Positions 8,981 to 18,423 of a stretch of DNA of 64,000 nucleotides are shown here, in pieces (positions within the stretch are counted from its first letter, which is position 1; every line of letters starts with the position of its first letter). The notes under the pieces are model-generated. The model did not search any database. It saw only the letters and a program-made list of their open reading frames with translations, and had not been told where the DNA came from. The stretch is from Cyanophora paradoxa (taxonomy: Eukaryota > Glaucocystophyceae > Cyanophorales > Cyanophoraceae). The position numbers and the translations under genes were made by a program. The DNA is taken from positions 62,001-126,000 of the forward strand of contig QPMI01000199.1 of NCBI GenBank assembly GCA_004431415.1, read 5' to 3'.

Positions 8981-11190
8981 TTATGCTACCATCTTTCCTG
9001 TTGCTATATAACTCATTTGATAGTGGAAAAGTCCGATGCTTTCATTGAATTCATAATTTGCCGAAACTGTTACATTAACAGTAAAGGTTGTTGTTGAGGA
9101 ACTTGTGACACCATATACCAATACATATGAACCACCATTATACCCTTGTTTCAGATTGAGAACCACTTCTGGGGCTTGCGCAAATGCTTTTGGGAATGTG
9201 ACAACCTGTGAAAATCCCCAATGACCCGGACCTACGATTGTTAAAGAATTTGAAAAACTCCCTGTCTGTATATACTGGTCTTTATTGACCCGTTGTTCTG
9301 AAACAAGTTTTGCAATCTTTGTATTATCTGTTTCATCCATTGCATAATATGCTCTTGCGTAAGCATTTCCCCGACATAATAACGTTTTATCGTATATATT
9401 TGCGGAATTGTGGAAAAACCATTGTTCTAAATAAAGTGGTGCATCTGGTTGGTAAATTTGACCGGATCCCACATACATGGTATTATTTGCTGTGATCGTG
9501 TTCGCTACAAATGGGTCTAAGGTTGGGAAATCCGTGATTTCCGATTTTGTGTGAGTATGGGCGAAATCTGTTATATTTGCCTTTGTGTGACTATGTGCGA
9601 AATCTGTGATATCTGCTTTAAAATGAGAGTGAGGACCGACAGTCGTAGAAGCTGTTGGCTTCCCGTATATATTATTCCAATGGAGGAAACCACTGTGTGA
9701 CGATATAGCGGGGTTTTTGCTCCAACCAACAGTAATCGGACCTGGAAGATAAATTCTTCCTATTTGTCCTTGAACACCAACTTTAACAAGTCCTTCACAA
9801 TTTATTGCAGCAAACTGTTTGAAATCTCTTACAGGATTATATGCAGGAGCATAGGCATTTACTCGTAAACGAGTATAAGTATTGGTTGATGGTTCAATTC
9901 CAACAACATCAAAGTATCTACTGTCATACTGACACGTATAATAGATATAACATGATTTCATTCCTGTTGGAACATTCCAATACATCTTACAGCTACTACA
10001 ATCATCATCACCATCAATCCATGTGTTTGCCCAAGTGCTTGTGTCACCTACAAGTGGTTGCCCAACATAATCTCTCCAATCTCCTGTGCGGTCTGTGGAA
10101 ATACCACTTGTAGCGTCAAAATCAGTTGGTGAAGTGTATGTTGGTGTATTTATCAGATCATCATAGTTTCCAGTTGTTGCCACAGTCGCAAATGTCGGGA
10201 AGTCTGTAATTTGAGACTTTGTGTGGGTATGGGCAAAATCTGTTATTTCTGACTTTGTGTGAGTGTGTGAAAAATCTGTAATCTCTGACTTTGTGTGAGT
10301 GTGTAGATCAGGTGCGAAGGTTAATGGTCGAACATTGTGAACATTGGGTAATTCAATGCGACTAATTGGAGTGTTTGGATCTAATACATATTCAGCACCA
10401 AGGTGGACAACAGGAAATGTTTGATCATTCGGAGTAGTAACAAAGAAATTAGAAGCATGCACATCACCTGCAATTGTTCCACCTGTTAGTGGTAAATAAT
10501 CATGATCGTGTGAATCAGGTGGATAGGTCGATGGGGGATTGACAATATGCTCCCAAAAATGCCTGTGAACATTGGGTAATTCAAGACGACTAAATGGGGT
10601 GTTTGGATCTAATACATATTCAGCACCAAGGTGGACAACAGGGAATGACTGATCATTCGGAGTGTCCACAAAGAAATTCGGAGCATGCACATCACCTGTG
10701 AGAGTCCCGCCTGTAAGGGGTAAATAATCCCCAAGAGCCGACGTTAATTCGGTATCTGTTACATAATCTTCAAGAATTGCTGCAAGTTCTGTATCATCTA
10801 CATAGTTTTTGCTTTCGAGGTAATCATCTGTAACAACACCGGAAAGGGTGGTATTGTGTAAGTTTTTAGCTGCCATTCTCTGATTGACTTCTAAGGCGCC
10901 ACCTGTTGTCGTTTTTATCCATGCAATCTCGCATTTTCCGTGATCATCTGTGGGTTGTCCCACAACAGGAAGATAGTTTACAACTTTCTCCCTTGTGAAA
11001 ACTATCTTAGGTCTTGCTCCATCATATGCACTTTGATCTGTTACATTTACTTGTATTGCTGCTGAAAAATCCGCTTCTTGTCCTATTTCTCCTGGGTGAT
11101 AATTCGTAACATAGATACTGGGGAAAGTATCATTTACTCCTACATTGAAATCGCCACTATAAACTCCATTTACGATTGGATCCCGTGTAA
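8981..11190 (-). pseudogene. Long fibre protein, C-terminal part (HTHTK repeats)
   Basis: The frame is open from about 11190 down to 8981 without an ATG near its beginning. It continues the reading of the upstream ORF after a frameshift at about 11185-11195. It contains a conserved RPKIVFTRE...CEIAWIKT block also seen in the next ORF, a duplicated segment with YLPLTGGT and VVHLGAEYVLDPNTP, then clusters of HTHTKSEITDF-type repeats, and ends with a beta-rich domain. Such repeats are typical of phage and large-virus tail fibres. It was probably once joined to 11170-12348 and 12376-13848 as a single product. Confidence 0.6.
10337..10730. repeat. Internal duplication of about 166 bp in the long fibre gene
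   Basis: Bases 10337-10501 and 10564-10730 are recognisably the same sequence in direct orientation. Both contain the run that encodes VVHLGAEYVLDPNTP and LELPNVH or IELPNVH. The spacer encodes a linker with histidine-aspartate repeats. A recent in-gene duplication has lengthened the fibre. Confidence 0.8.
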
Positions 11191-11484
11191 TCTTACAGCA
11201 AGAGTTCCCACCATCGGTGTGCCTGTTTCACCTGTGAATGTCCCATTGAGATTTACGTAATGATCATTCAAAAACAGCCTTTCAGGTGTATTAATCGATT
11301 GGTAAAGTGTGACCCCATTAAAAACATTTCCAATTGCATTCAATTGCGCAAAAACTGGCTGCTCATCTATTTCCTCCCATGGGTGCCTGTGGTTACTATT
11401 GGTAATCTCTGAATAATCATGAGTGTGTTTTCCCGGTGGGAAGGTCGATGGGGGATTTGTGATATCTTCCCATAAATGCTTATG

Positions 11485-11590
11485 GGCGAAATCTGTTATT
11501 TGATCTTTTGTGTGAGTATGGGCGAAATCTGTTATTTGATCTTTTGTGTGAGTGTGGGCGAAATCTGTAATATCTGCTTTTGTGTGTGTT
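11485..11590. repeat. HTHTK-type tandem repeats in long fibre
   Basis: Three direct repeats of about 45 bp encode ITDFAHTHTK units on the minus strand. Smaller clusters of the same unit occur at about 9530-9620 and 10200-10310. The repeated histidine-threonine pattern is typical of fibre shafts. Confidence 0.75.
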
Positions 11591-11680
11591 TGTTTTGCTA
11601 ACCAATCTAAAACAACATTCGAAGTGGGATGATTTGGTAGGTTTGCTTCAATATTCACAGTTAAGTAGTCGACTATTAAA

Positions 11681-11802
11681 TTACTTCCATAAATATTACT
11701 TGCCCATATATTACTTGCCCATAGATTACTGGTATATAAGTTACTTGCCCATATGTTACTTGCTGAAATGTTACTAGTATAAATGTTACTTGTGACTGTA
11801 AG
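11681..11802. repeat. Short tandem repeat encoding SNIW/SNLY pentapeptides
   Basis: About eight units of 15 bp, each with a TTACTTGCCCATA-like core, encode (A/T)SN(I/L)(W/Y) on the minus strand. The regular spacing suggests a beta-helical or beta-prism fibre shaft. Slippage in such repeats would change fibre length. Confidence 0.75.
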
Positions 11803-12375
11803 GTTTGTGTCGTTTTTGATAACAAATAAAGAAAGTATATTAGTAAGTTCGCCTTCATCAATGTATCCTTGATGTTCTAAATAATCCTCTGTTACCACTC
11901 TCGATATATCTTCATTGTGTATGTTTTTGGCGCTTGCTCTTTGATTGATTTCTAATAAACCTTCACCAACTCCGCCATTATAATTTGTTTTTATCCATGC
12001 TACCTCACATCTTCTGTAATCATCTCGATCTCCTATAAAAGTATTAGGTAAAAGACGCTCCCGAGTAAATACTAATTTCGGTCTCGATTGGTCAAAATCA
12101 CTAACATCTGTTACATTAATTTGTATTGCTGCATCTTTGTTATCATAACTATTTGGATCTAATGGAAGTGACGGTATCGGAGGTAATACTTCTGTCATCG
12201 GGATGTCCTCAGGGTAGTAACTTGTTAGATAAATTCCGGGTTTTGTCTCATACAAACCAAAATTACCACTAACTTCTAAAATCCCATCTCTTCTGGGTGG
12301 TCTAATGAATAATTCGGCTTCCATTCCTGTGCCTGCTTCTATTCCCATGCGATTAAGGTAGTGGTCATTTAATTG

Positions 12376-13848
12376 TTATCTTTCTTCTATGTTAATATTT
12401 CTATAAAGACTTACACCATGTTGGAAATCTGTTAATACATTTCCTGCTGATGCGAAAGTAGGTTGCTCATCGATTTCGTCCCAATTATGCCTGTGGTCTG
12501 CTGGTGGAAATTCAGTAGGTATGTTATCTAAATCTTCCCAATCGTGCCTATGCTCTGTCGGTGGGAATCTTTCCGGTTTGTTTAGAATGTCATCCCATTC
12601 GTGATCGTGGGGATCTGGTGGGAATGTGTCAGGTTTATTAATAATATCCCTCCAATCTACGGTAAAATCGAAAAATCCCGGTTGTAATCCGTCTGGTAAT
12701 AACTCTTCATCTGGTATATGTGGTTGTTCGTAATCTATGTTAGGCGGATCTAATCCATGTGGTAAAAGTTGTTCGTCGTAAGGTTGATAACGATCATATA
12801 ACATATGGTTAGGATCAAATCCATCCGGCAATTCTTCCACGTCTTCACATTCTTTATGTTCGAGAGGTATAACATTAATGTCTGGTGCTAAGAGTTCCTC
12901 AGCGGGCGGTTTGTAATCTTTAAAAACTGGTTTATTATGGACTTTTTCCCAACTAACAAAATGTTGCCCAAACGCTACCGTCTCATCTGCTGTGTATTCT
13001 CTTCCTGGTTGTTTCTTTGGTGTAAGATCTGGTGGATCCCATGGAAGTGGAAACGGAACCGGAGTAGGTCCGTAATGCTCTATGATTTCTCTTATGGTCT
13101 TTTCACTAACGAGCCGCTCCCCATTTGCATAAACATTACTACCATGAATATTTCGCCATTGTCGGGTTCTAATACCAAGGTCTTTGGTGTTTGTTTTCAA
13201 AGGTAAAAGGTGGCGATCCATTTCGACAAGATCGGGATGTAAATGTATAGCTACTGGTTGACTGGGACTACTGTCGACTGTGATCGAATCCTTTTCTTTG
13301 GAAGTATCCGGTGGAAGAGTGAAACCAAACAGTGCATTAGTGTTTGAATTGTTGACAATGTCCTTTGGGTAAACATTGTTGGTGTGGCGAATCTGATTCT
13401 CTTCACCATGTGGGGCAACCTGTAATATCTGGGGAATTTGTGCTATCGAATTTGATCCTTCATTATAGATTCTCAAACCACTCCGATGAACTCCCTTTTC
13501 ATCCTGGACATTAAAAACCAAACGTCCGCTATCATAACGTGTGGGAATATCGGGATGCGTTCCACTTGCTTTAAGTTTCCGTGGTCTCCTTCTTGTTGCC
13601 TTGATCTCCGCAACCGCGTTTTTTTTTACATTCCCCAAACTGAAAGCTATACTTACATCTTCTTTCTCTGGGTCTGTTTGATTCAGCGATAAAGCATGAA
13701 TCCTGGGATGCGTCTTACTGGGTTTATCGGCGCTCTGATCAATAGAAGCCGATCCTTTGATGGTGATATTATCAAAGTTAACATGTTTAGTGTTTCCTTT
13801 ACCACTACCTGTTATGGTTTGTAAATTTGCTGGATAATTGAAACTCAT
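12376..13848 (-). pseudogene. Long fibre protein, N-terminal part
   Basis: The ATG at 13848 starts a conserved N-terminus (MSFNYPANL, then KHVNFDNI, then HALSLNQTDPEKEDVSIAFSLG). The truncated fibre of element B at 46517 shares it closely and the fibre of element C at 55072 more distantly. This domain probably attaches the fibre to the capsid. The C-terminal third has four repeats of WxDIxNKPxxFPPxxHxHxW type. It ends at a TAA at 12376-12378 that is in frame with the following ORF, so the stop is probably secondary. The gene diverges from the patatin over 49 bp. Confidence 0.65.
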
Positions 13849-13897
13849 CCCTGATTACTCTAATAATAGAGATTTATTAAATTTCAATAAAGTAAAG
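13849..13897. promoter_or_regulatory. Divergent promoter between fibre and patatin genes
   Basis: A 49-bp AT-rich spacer separates the two start codons. On the rightward side TTTATTAAATTTCAATAAAG runs to within six bases of the patatin ATG. The same gene pair is divergent across about 43 bp in elements B and C. Confidence 0.45.
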
Positions 13898-15436
13898 ATG
13901 CCCTTACGCGTAGTTTTAGCTTTGTCTGGCGGCGGCGCACGTGGTATTATCATAACAAGGTTGTTAAAAGAAATAGAAACAAGAACAGGTAAACGCGTTA
14001 TTGATTTGGTCGATCTTGTAAGTGGAACGTCCACAGGCGGTATTATTGCTATTGGTCTCAATGTGAAAAATCCCGAATTTCCCGATGAACCTAAATTAAC
14101 AGCTACCGACCTTCACAATACTTACCTATATCATCTTCCTCTCATCTTTGCGAATCCGCGGAATATCATAGAGAATGCACTTTTCAATACTAAATATGAT
14201 GTATCACCATTAGAAACCGCTATTTTCTCTGTGACTGGGGAAGCTCTCATAAAAGATTCACTAAAAGATGTGGTTATTACGACGTTCGACACTGTAAGCA
14301 TGAAACCAATTTTCATAGCAAATGATAATGATTACAAGACTATACCAAGTAAAATAGCGGCACGTTCTACTTCCGCCGCTCCTACATATTTTGCTCCTGT
14401 CGATTACGAGGGGATGTGTTTAATAGATGGTGCGATATCAGGTAACAATAACCCAAGTGTTTGTGGTTACAGTCACGCAAAAAAGATATATGATAACGAT
14501 GACGATATTATAGTTATTAGCATATCATGTGGTGAGGTTAACGAAATCGACACCCCGAATGTGGGTTACTCTTACGAAAGTGTGAATACCTGGGGTATTC
14601 TATCATGGATTGCTTCCACCTCAGGAAGTCCATTAATCAATATGCTAATGGCTGCAAGTGAATTATCGGCTCTTGAAAAGATGCAAGAGTTTTTACCATA
14701 TAATGATGACCAAGGATATGCGCGATACTATCGTATCTCTGTGCCGCTTCCGAAAGATATCTTAAACTCCCTCGATGATACTTCTAAGATTCCGGACATG
14801 ATAGCGGCGACTGAAACGTATATAGAAGCAAACGACGCCATGATAAATCGACTCTGTGAGTTACTTGTAACAAACTATGAGATTAAGAACCCTGTCAGAT
14901 CATATGTATCATCCACTCTTAATAACATACCTCCCATTGACGCTAACTGGTATCTTCTATCGGATAATGCGTTTACCGCTTCTTCTGCCAAATTTGGAAA
15001 AGAGGCATTTAAAGCCCGCCCATCATTAACTGGATGGGAAGCGAATGCATCCGCAATTAACGGAATATGGGAAACGCCTACTGAATATTTGCAAATAGCC
15101 TTCCCATATACATTTGAGGTCGCTTCTATAATTGCTTATGGGTCAGGTATAACAACTGCCTTTATTAAAACTTTCAATGTTGCGACATCGCAAGATGGTA
15201 TAACATGGTCATTTATCAAATATGAGGGTGTAAATAGAATGTTTGTATGTGAGAATATAAATAATGCTAATAACTCTGGGGATGTATCATATGCTATGGG
15301 GTTCCCACTTTCGGTAAACGATGTATTTTATATAGGTTTTCCACTGAGAACACGATATATACGTATTTATCCTTTGGTATATATAAATGCCCCGACTATG
15401 AGAGTCGATGTAACGGGCGCATTTATTAGAAATTAA
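13898..15436 (+). CDS. Patatin-like phospholipase with C-terminal discoidin-like domain
   Basis: A 512-residue protein, with the ATG at 13898 chosen because MPLRVVLALSGGGARG matches the element B ortholog. Patatin family enzymes hydrolyse acyl ester bonds of phospholipids with a Ser-Asp dyad. All parts are visible: oxyanion loop GGGARG (residues 10-15), nucleophile elbow GTSTGG (serine at about 44) and DGA (aspartate at about 176). After about residue 370 comes a separate beta-rich region with FNVATSQDGITWSF and TRYIRIYPLVY, resembling an F5/8 type C (discoidin) carbohydrate- or lipid-binding fold. There is no signal peptide. Lying beside the fibre block, it may help membrane breach at entry or release. 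That role is inference. Confidence 0.85.
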   Translation: MPLRVVLALSGGGARGIIITRLLKEIETRTGKRVIDLVDLVSGTSTGGIIAIGLNVKNPEFPDEPKLTATDLHNTYLYHLPLIFANPRNIIENALFNTKYDVSPLETAIFSVTGEALIKDSLKDVVITTFDTVSMKPIFIANDNDYKTIPSKIAARSTSAAPTYFAPVDYEGMCLIDGAISGNNNPSVCGYSHAKKIYDNDDDIIVISISCGEVNEIDTPNVGYSYESVNTWGILSWIASTSGSPLINMLMAASELSALEKMQEFLPYNDDQGYARYYRISVPLPKDILNSLDDTSKIPDMIAATETYIEANDAMINRLCELLVTNYEIKNPVRSYVSSTLNNIPPIDANWYLLSDNAFTASSAKFGKEAFKARPSLTGWEANASAINGIWETPTEYLQIAFPYTFEVASIIAYGSGITTAFIKTFNVATSQDGITWSFIKYEGVNRMFVCENINNANNSGDVSYAMGFPLSVNDVFYIGFPLRTRYIRIYPLVYINAPTMRVDVTGAFIRN

Positions 15437-16731
15437 AGTTTTTCAGTTCCATTTATTGTAAGTTTCTTTAATTCTCTTGTAATTTTACTTTTTTTCTTTA
15501 ATCTGGCTTGTAAAAGCGGTTCTTCTGGGACATCATCCGCTTTTTCGATGCCTTCCTTACGTATCGCCGAATCTATCCGGGCTTCTTCTTTGGCTTGTTC
15601 TAATGCATCACCTGTGGGCGCCTCATGATACTCTACACCTTTGATAGGTAACAGTTCGTGGAAAGCAAACCTTCCATCGACGATTTCACCATTCGGATTT
15701 CGTAACCGAAACTTAAAACCCTCCCTACCCTCGACAGTATAAACGATCCGCGACCAATTGACACCCTGTTTAGCGAATGGGTTCTTTTCTATTCTCACCC
15801 GCACAAACATACCCTTTTGAATACCGTCTAAGTAAGCCATCGACTTCTTAAACTTCTCATCTTCTAAACCTATGATCTCTCTATAATGCTCATCTGTGGT
15901 TTCTGCGGGTTTCCTCTTAGTCGCTGAATGAACAGTATGGTTATAATTATACTCAATGTCACCCAATACATCAAAGAATCGCGCCGTGTTATTTGCTATG
16001 CAATAGTTCGTAATAAGCCGTTTGATCTGTTTGTTAAACGCTTCAATTCTACCCTGACTCCGATGATCTGCGACATCGCTAATCTGATGGTCGATGAACT
16101 TCTTAGCAAGATAGTTAGTAAACATAGTATTAGTAAATTCGCTACCGCTATCACTTTGGACGCGTGCAATAGGTCGTGGCACTCTCTTTTGTAGCTGTTC
16201 GAATGCGGCAAGAGTCGTAATAGCGCTCTTATCTCTCATCGGAATAATATAACCTGTTCTAAGCGTTGATTCCATAGCCGACATAAACGTATCATATCCG
16301 TCATTTTGCTTCTTATAAGCCGGGAAAAACAGAAGATCAATAACATAGGTATCGAGAGGCTGCCTAATTGGTATCATCGGGTCTCTCTTTCTGGAAAGAG
16401 TCGGCGCGTTAATCTGAACGACTTCCTGTTTATCATACCATTCCCTCATCTTCTTATAGTCTTCATCTGGTAACTCCTTCCTCATCGCTCCAAAACCCTT
16501 GTAACCGGTGCGCGGATCGTAAAACTTCTTAGCTATCTTAGATTCTTTTGTTACAGTCTCAGTAGGCAATGCCTCCGGGATCAGTTCTTTAACTATCTCA
16601 GACTTCTTTAAAATTCGTGTGTTCTTTTCCTCCACAGGAATGGTTATAGGTAGCATGTTACCCTGATCTTCTTTAAGGCTCTTCTTTACGATCTTTGGAA
16701 TGGGTCTTAATCCTATCTGTGCGGAAGGCAT
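15433..16731 (-). CDS. int: DD35E retroviral-type (Polinton) integrase
   Basis: A 432-residue protein. The ATG at 16731 (MPSAQIG) is used because element B starts at the equivalent point and the longer reading needs a GTG. The catalytic core shows YVIDLLFF (first Asp), VQSDSGSEF (second Asp) and GRIEAFNKQ (Glu), with exactly 35 residues between the last two. The C-terminal part has an SH3/chromo-like fold with FAFHELLPI, as in Polinton integrases. No HHCC finger is visible before the core. It overlaps the patatin 3' end by four bases. The full frame and catalytic triad are intact, so it could be active. Confidence 0.92.
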   Translation of the reverse strand: MPSAQIGLRPIPKIVKKSLKEDQGNMLPITIPVEEKNTRILKKSEIVKELIPEALPTETVTKESKIAKKFYDPRTGYKGFGAMRKELPDEDYKKMREWYDKQEVVQINAPTLSRKRDPMIPIRQPLDTYVIDLLFFPAYKKQNDGYDTFMSAMESTLRTGYIIPMRDKSAITTLAAFEQLQKRVPRPIARVQSDSGSEFTNTMFTNYLAKKFIDHQISDVADHRSQGRIEAFNKQIKRLITNYCIANNTARFFDVLGDIEYNYNHTVHSATKRKPAETTDEHYREIIGLEDEKFKKSMAYLDGIQKGMFVRVRIEKNPFAKQGVNWSRIVYTVEGREGFKFRLRNPNGEIVDGRFAFHELLPIKGVEYHEAPTGDALEQAKEEARIDSAIRKEGIEKADDVPEEPLLQARLKKKSKITRELKKLTINGTEKL

Positions 16732-16775
16732 CTTTACCTTATTTCCGTAATTTAATTTTTCTATATAATTCATAA
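16732..16775. promoter_or_regulatory. Divergent promoter between integrase and decarboxylase
   Basis: The 44-bp spacer contains TTTTTCTATATAATTCATAA immediately before the rightward ATG, a good TATA-box candidate, and a TTACGGAAATAAGGT-like stretch on the leftward side. Shared control of the two genes is possible. Confidence 0.45.
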
Positions 16776-17177
16776 ATGAACCATCGGGGCTTCCATGTAA
16801 TGTTAGATTACAAGTTTTCGAATCCACTAATTACGGGAGTGGACAACTTAGAGACCACAACGAAATGGTTAATGCACTTTTTACAAGATATTATACAAGA
16901 ACAAGGTATACGAGTAGTCCACAAGCATTACGAGATTTTCGATGGTGGTCTTTCACCTCCGGGTTTTACTTTGGTTCTTTTATTAGATGAAAGTCATTGC
17001 ACCGCTCATTGTTACTCAGACGAGGGCATGTTAGCAATCGATATATTCAGTTGCGGAAGGGAAGCGGAGCGAAAGACATGTAATATATCATGTTTAATAG
17101 AAGAGAGGATAATAGGTATCTTTGGTGGATCACCGCAAACGGAGAGACATAAGCTATCGAGATTTCCGACACGGTAA
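16776..17177 (+). CDS. speD: S-adenosylmethionine decarboxylase proenzyme (SpeD-like)
   Basis: A 133-residue protein of the size of bacterial and archaeal class 1 AdoMet decarboxylases. The family cleaves itself before a serine to create a pyruvoyl cofactor and makes decarboxylated AdoMet for spermidine synthesis. Key residues are present with canonical spacing: the Glu72-Ser73 cleavage site in LLLDESH, His78 and Cys93 (DIFSCG), matching the 5- and 20-residue offsets of the Thermotoga enzyme. An N-terminal GFHVMLD segment matches the usual GRH start. It diverges from the integrase and is absent from the visible parts of elements B and C. Some viral relatives have switched to ornithine or arginine decarboxylation, so the substrate is not certain. 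Confidence 0.85.
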   Translation: MNHRGFHVMLDYKFSNPLITGVDNLETTTKWLMHFLQDIIQEQGIRVVHKHYEIFDGGLSPPGFTLVLLLDESHCTAHCYSDEGMLAIDIFSCGREAERKTCNISCLIEERIIGIFGGSPQTERHKLSRFPTR

Positions 17178-17226
17178 TAAGTGGTAAAAGAAGATGTAAC
17201 AGGTTAATTTATAGTATTTCAGTGTG

Positions 17227-17319
17227 GTGTAACAGGTGTAACAGGTTCTCCCCAAAGTTCCAAGCCGCCGACCTCCTCCTAGGGGAAAGTTTGGGATGAA
17301 CCTGTTACACCTGTTACAC
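17227..17319. repeat. Element A palindrome, copy 2
   Basis: A 93-bp structure with the same TGTAACAGG-built arms and the same CTCCTAGGGGAAAGTTTGGG core as copy 1, in the same orientation. CCATTTTCAGTAAGAACCC follows, parallel to the flank of copy 1. Confidence 0.85.
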
Positions 17320-17457
17320 ATACCATTTTCAGTAAGAACCCATTAAAATAACATAATCTCAGTCTTAAAATAACATAATATACCATAAGTAATACTACGT
17401 TATCTTTATTGTATTATACGCTCCGCCTCCCACACAGCACATTGTAGTTGTTTACGT

Positions 17458-17549
17458 TGTAACGGGTGTAACAGGTCAATCCCAAAGTTCCAAACCGCCG
17501 ACCTCCTCCTAGGGGAAAGTTTGGGATGAACCTGTTACACCTGTTACAC
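17458..17549. repeat. Element A palindrome, copy 3
   Basis: A 92-bp copy 230 bp beyond copy 2 and part of a tandem duplication of that whole unit. The first arm has one changed base (TGTAACGGG). Confidence 0.85.
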
Positions 17550-17843
17550 ATAGAAAATACCATTATAATAACATAAGATCTATAAAGAATAATATGTTAT
17601 CCTTATTATATTACACGTCCCGCGCTCCATACAGCACCTTGTAGCTGTTTACATCGCGCCATATCCGCTCCATATACGCTACACATTTAATCGAAAAAGT
17701 ACATTTTATTATTTTTCGACAAAATTCCGTTAGAATTTCACACATATTTTATACATATTTCTTACGATCGTTAATACATATTTTTCATTAAATGCAAACA
17801 CATATTATTTCCATATCATTATACACGATAATGCGTAATATCA

Positions 17844-18139
17844 CACATAGAGAAAGCCCGCGTTTTATCATGAGGCGTGATATAATTTATCTAAGTTTAA
17901 ATTCCACCTCAAATACAAGTGATTACGAGAGATACAGGTAAAATACATCGGAGATACGAATAAAATAAATTTCAGTAAGAGAAACGTTAGTATTATATAT
18001 GAAATACGCACATAAAAGACAAGAATAAAGGATAAAATACACATAAATTATCGTAAAATATGCAAGAAATATAGGTAAAATATAAACAAAATATAATTAA
18101 ACTTAGCCGAGGGATAAAACGCGGACTTTCTCTATGTGT
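17844..18139. repeat. Inverted-repeat structure of about 296 bp, MITE-like
   Basis: The ends are 26-27 bp inverted copies with one clear mismatch (17844-17869 and 18113-18139; CACATAGAGAAAG...GCGTTTTATC). A second inner pair, CTAAGTTTAA near 17892 and TTAAACTTAG near 18097, is also inverted. The interior is AT-rich and has no ORF. It could be a small non-autonomous transposon or a terminal structure of element A. I did not find a convincing target duplication. Confidence 0.55.
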
Positions 18140-18423
18140 CTCGAGGGAGTGCGACACGGAAATTATTTAGCAGGGGGGATCTCGAGTGGAAAAAAAGGTT
18201 AAAAAAGGAATTCCGCTCGTCGGTTTTTGGGTTTGAGAAAGAGGCTTCGCCTGATATTGTATCTTAATTGTAGTTAATCGGAATTATATCAATAACTTCG
18301 ATTGATCTTAAGTGAATCCTTAATGAATTTAATCGGAATTATATCAATAAATTCGATTAAATCATGTTCTTTTCCGATTAAATCAATTAAATATTTAACT
18401 TTGTTACCATAAGTGGTCTAAGT

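Larger units (their letters stand above)
11170..12348 (-). pseudogene. Long fibre protein, middle part
   Basis: An ORF of 392 codons from an ATG at 12348. It is in the same frame as 12376-13848, from which it is separated only by a TAA and nine codons. Its end parallels the end of that ORF (an LYxxIN..ER block, then LNDHY). It holds an RPKLVFTRE...CEVAWIKT block, an eightfold SNIW/SNLY-type repeat, and three HTHTKDQITDF repeats. The frame is lost at about 11190, where the fibre continues in another register. The three segments are best read as one gene of about 4.9 kb with one nonsense codon and one indel. The single 1,241-codon fibre of element C supports this. Confidence 0.55.
17178..18423. 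other. Non-coding right flank of element A
   Basis: No credible gene. The first 460 bp are two tandem units, each with a palindrome and a stretch with CGCTCC...ACAGCAC and TTGTAG(T/C)TGTTTAC. Then follows AT-rich DNA with many ATAAAATA-type repeats and an inverted-repeat structure (17844-18139). After that come paired TTAATCGGAATTATATCAATAA repeats near 18277 and 18330. The last bases before the LTR (GTGGTCTAAGT) resemble the sequence to the right of the retrotransposon. Confidence 0.6.

Noticed and set aside
312-17549. Element A palindromes as terminal inverted repeats of a Polinton
   Set aside because: All three copies have the same orientation of the asymmetric core, and two are tandem. 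Polinton termini should be inverted relative to each other.
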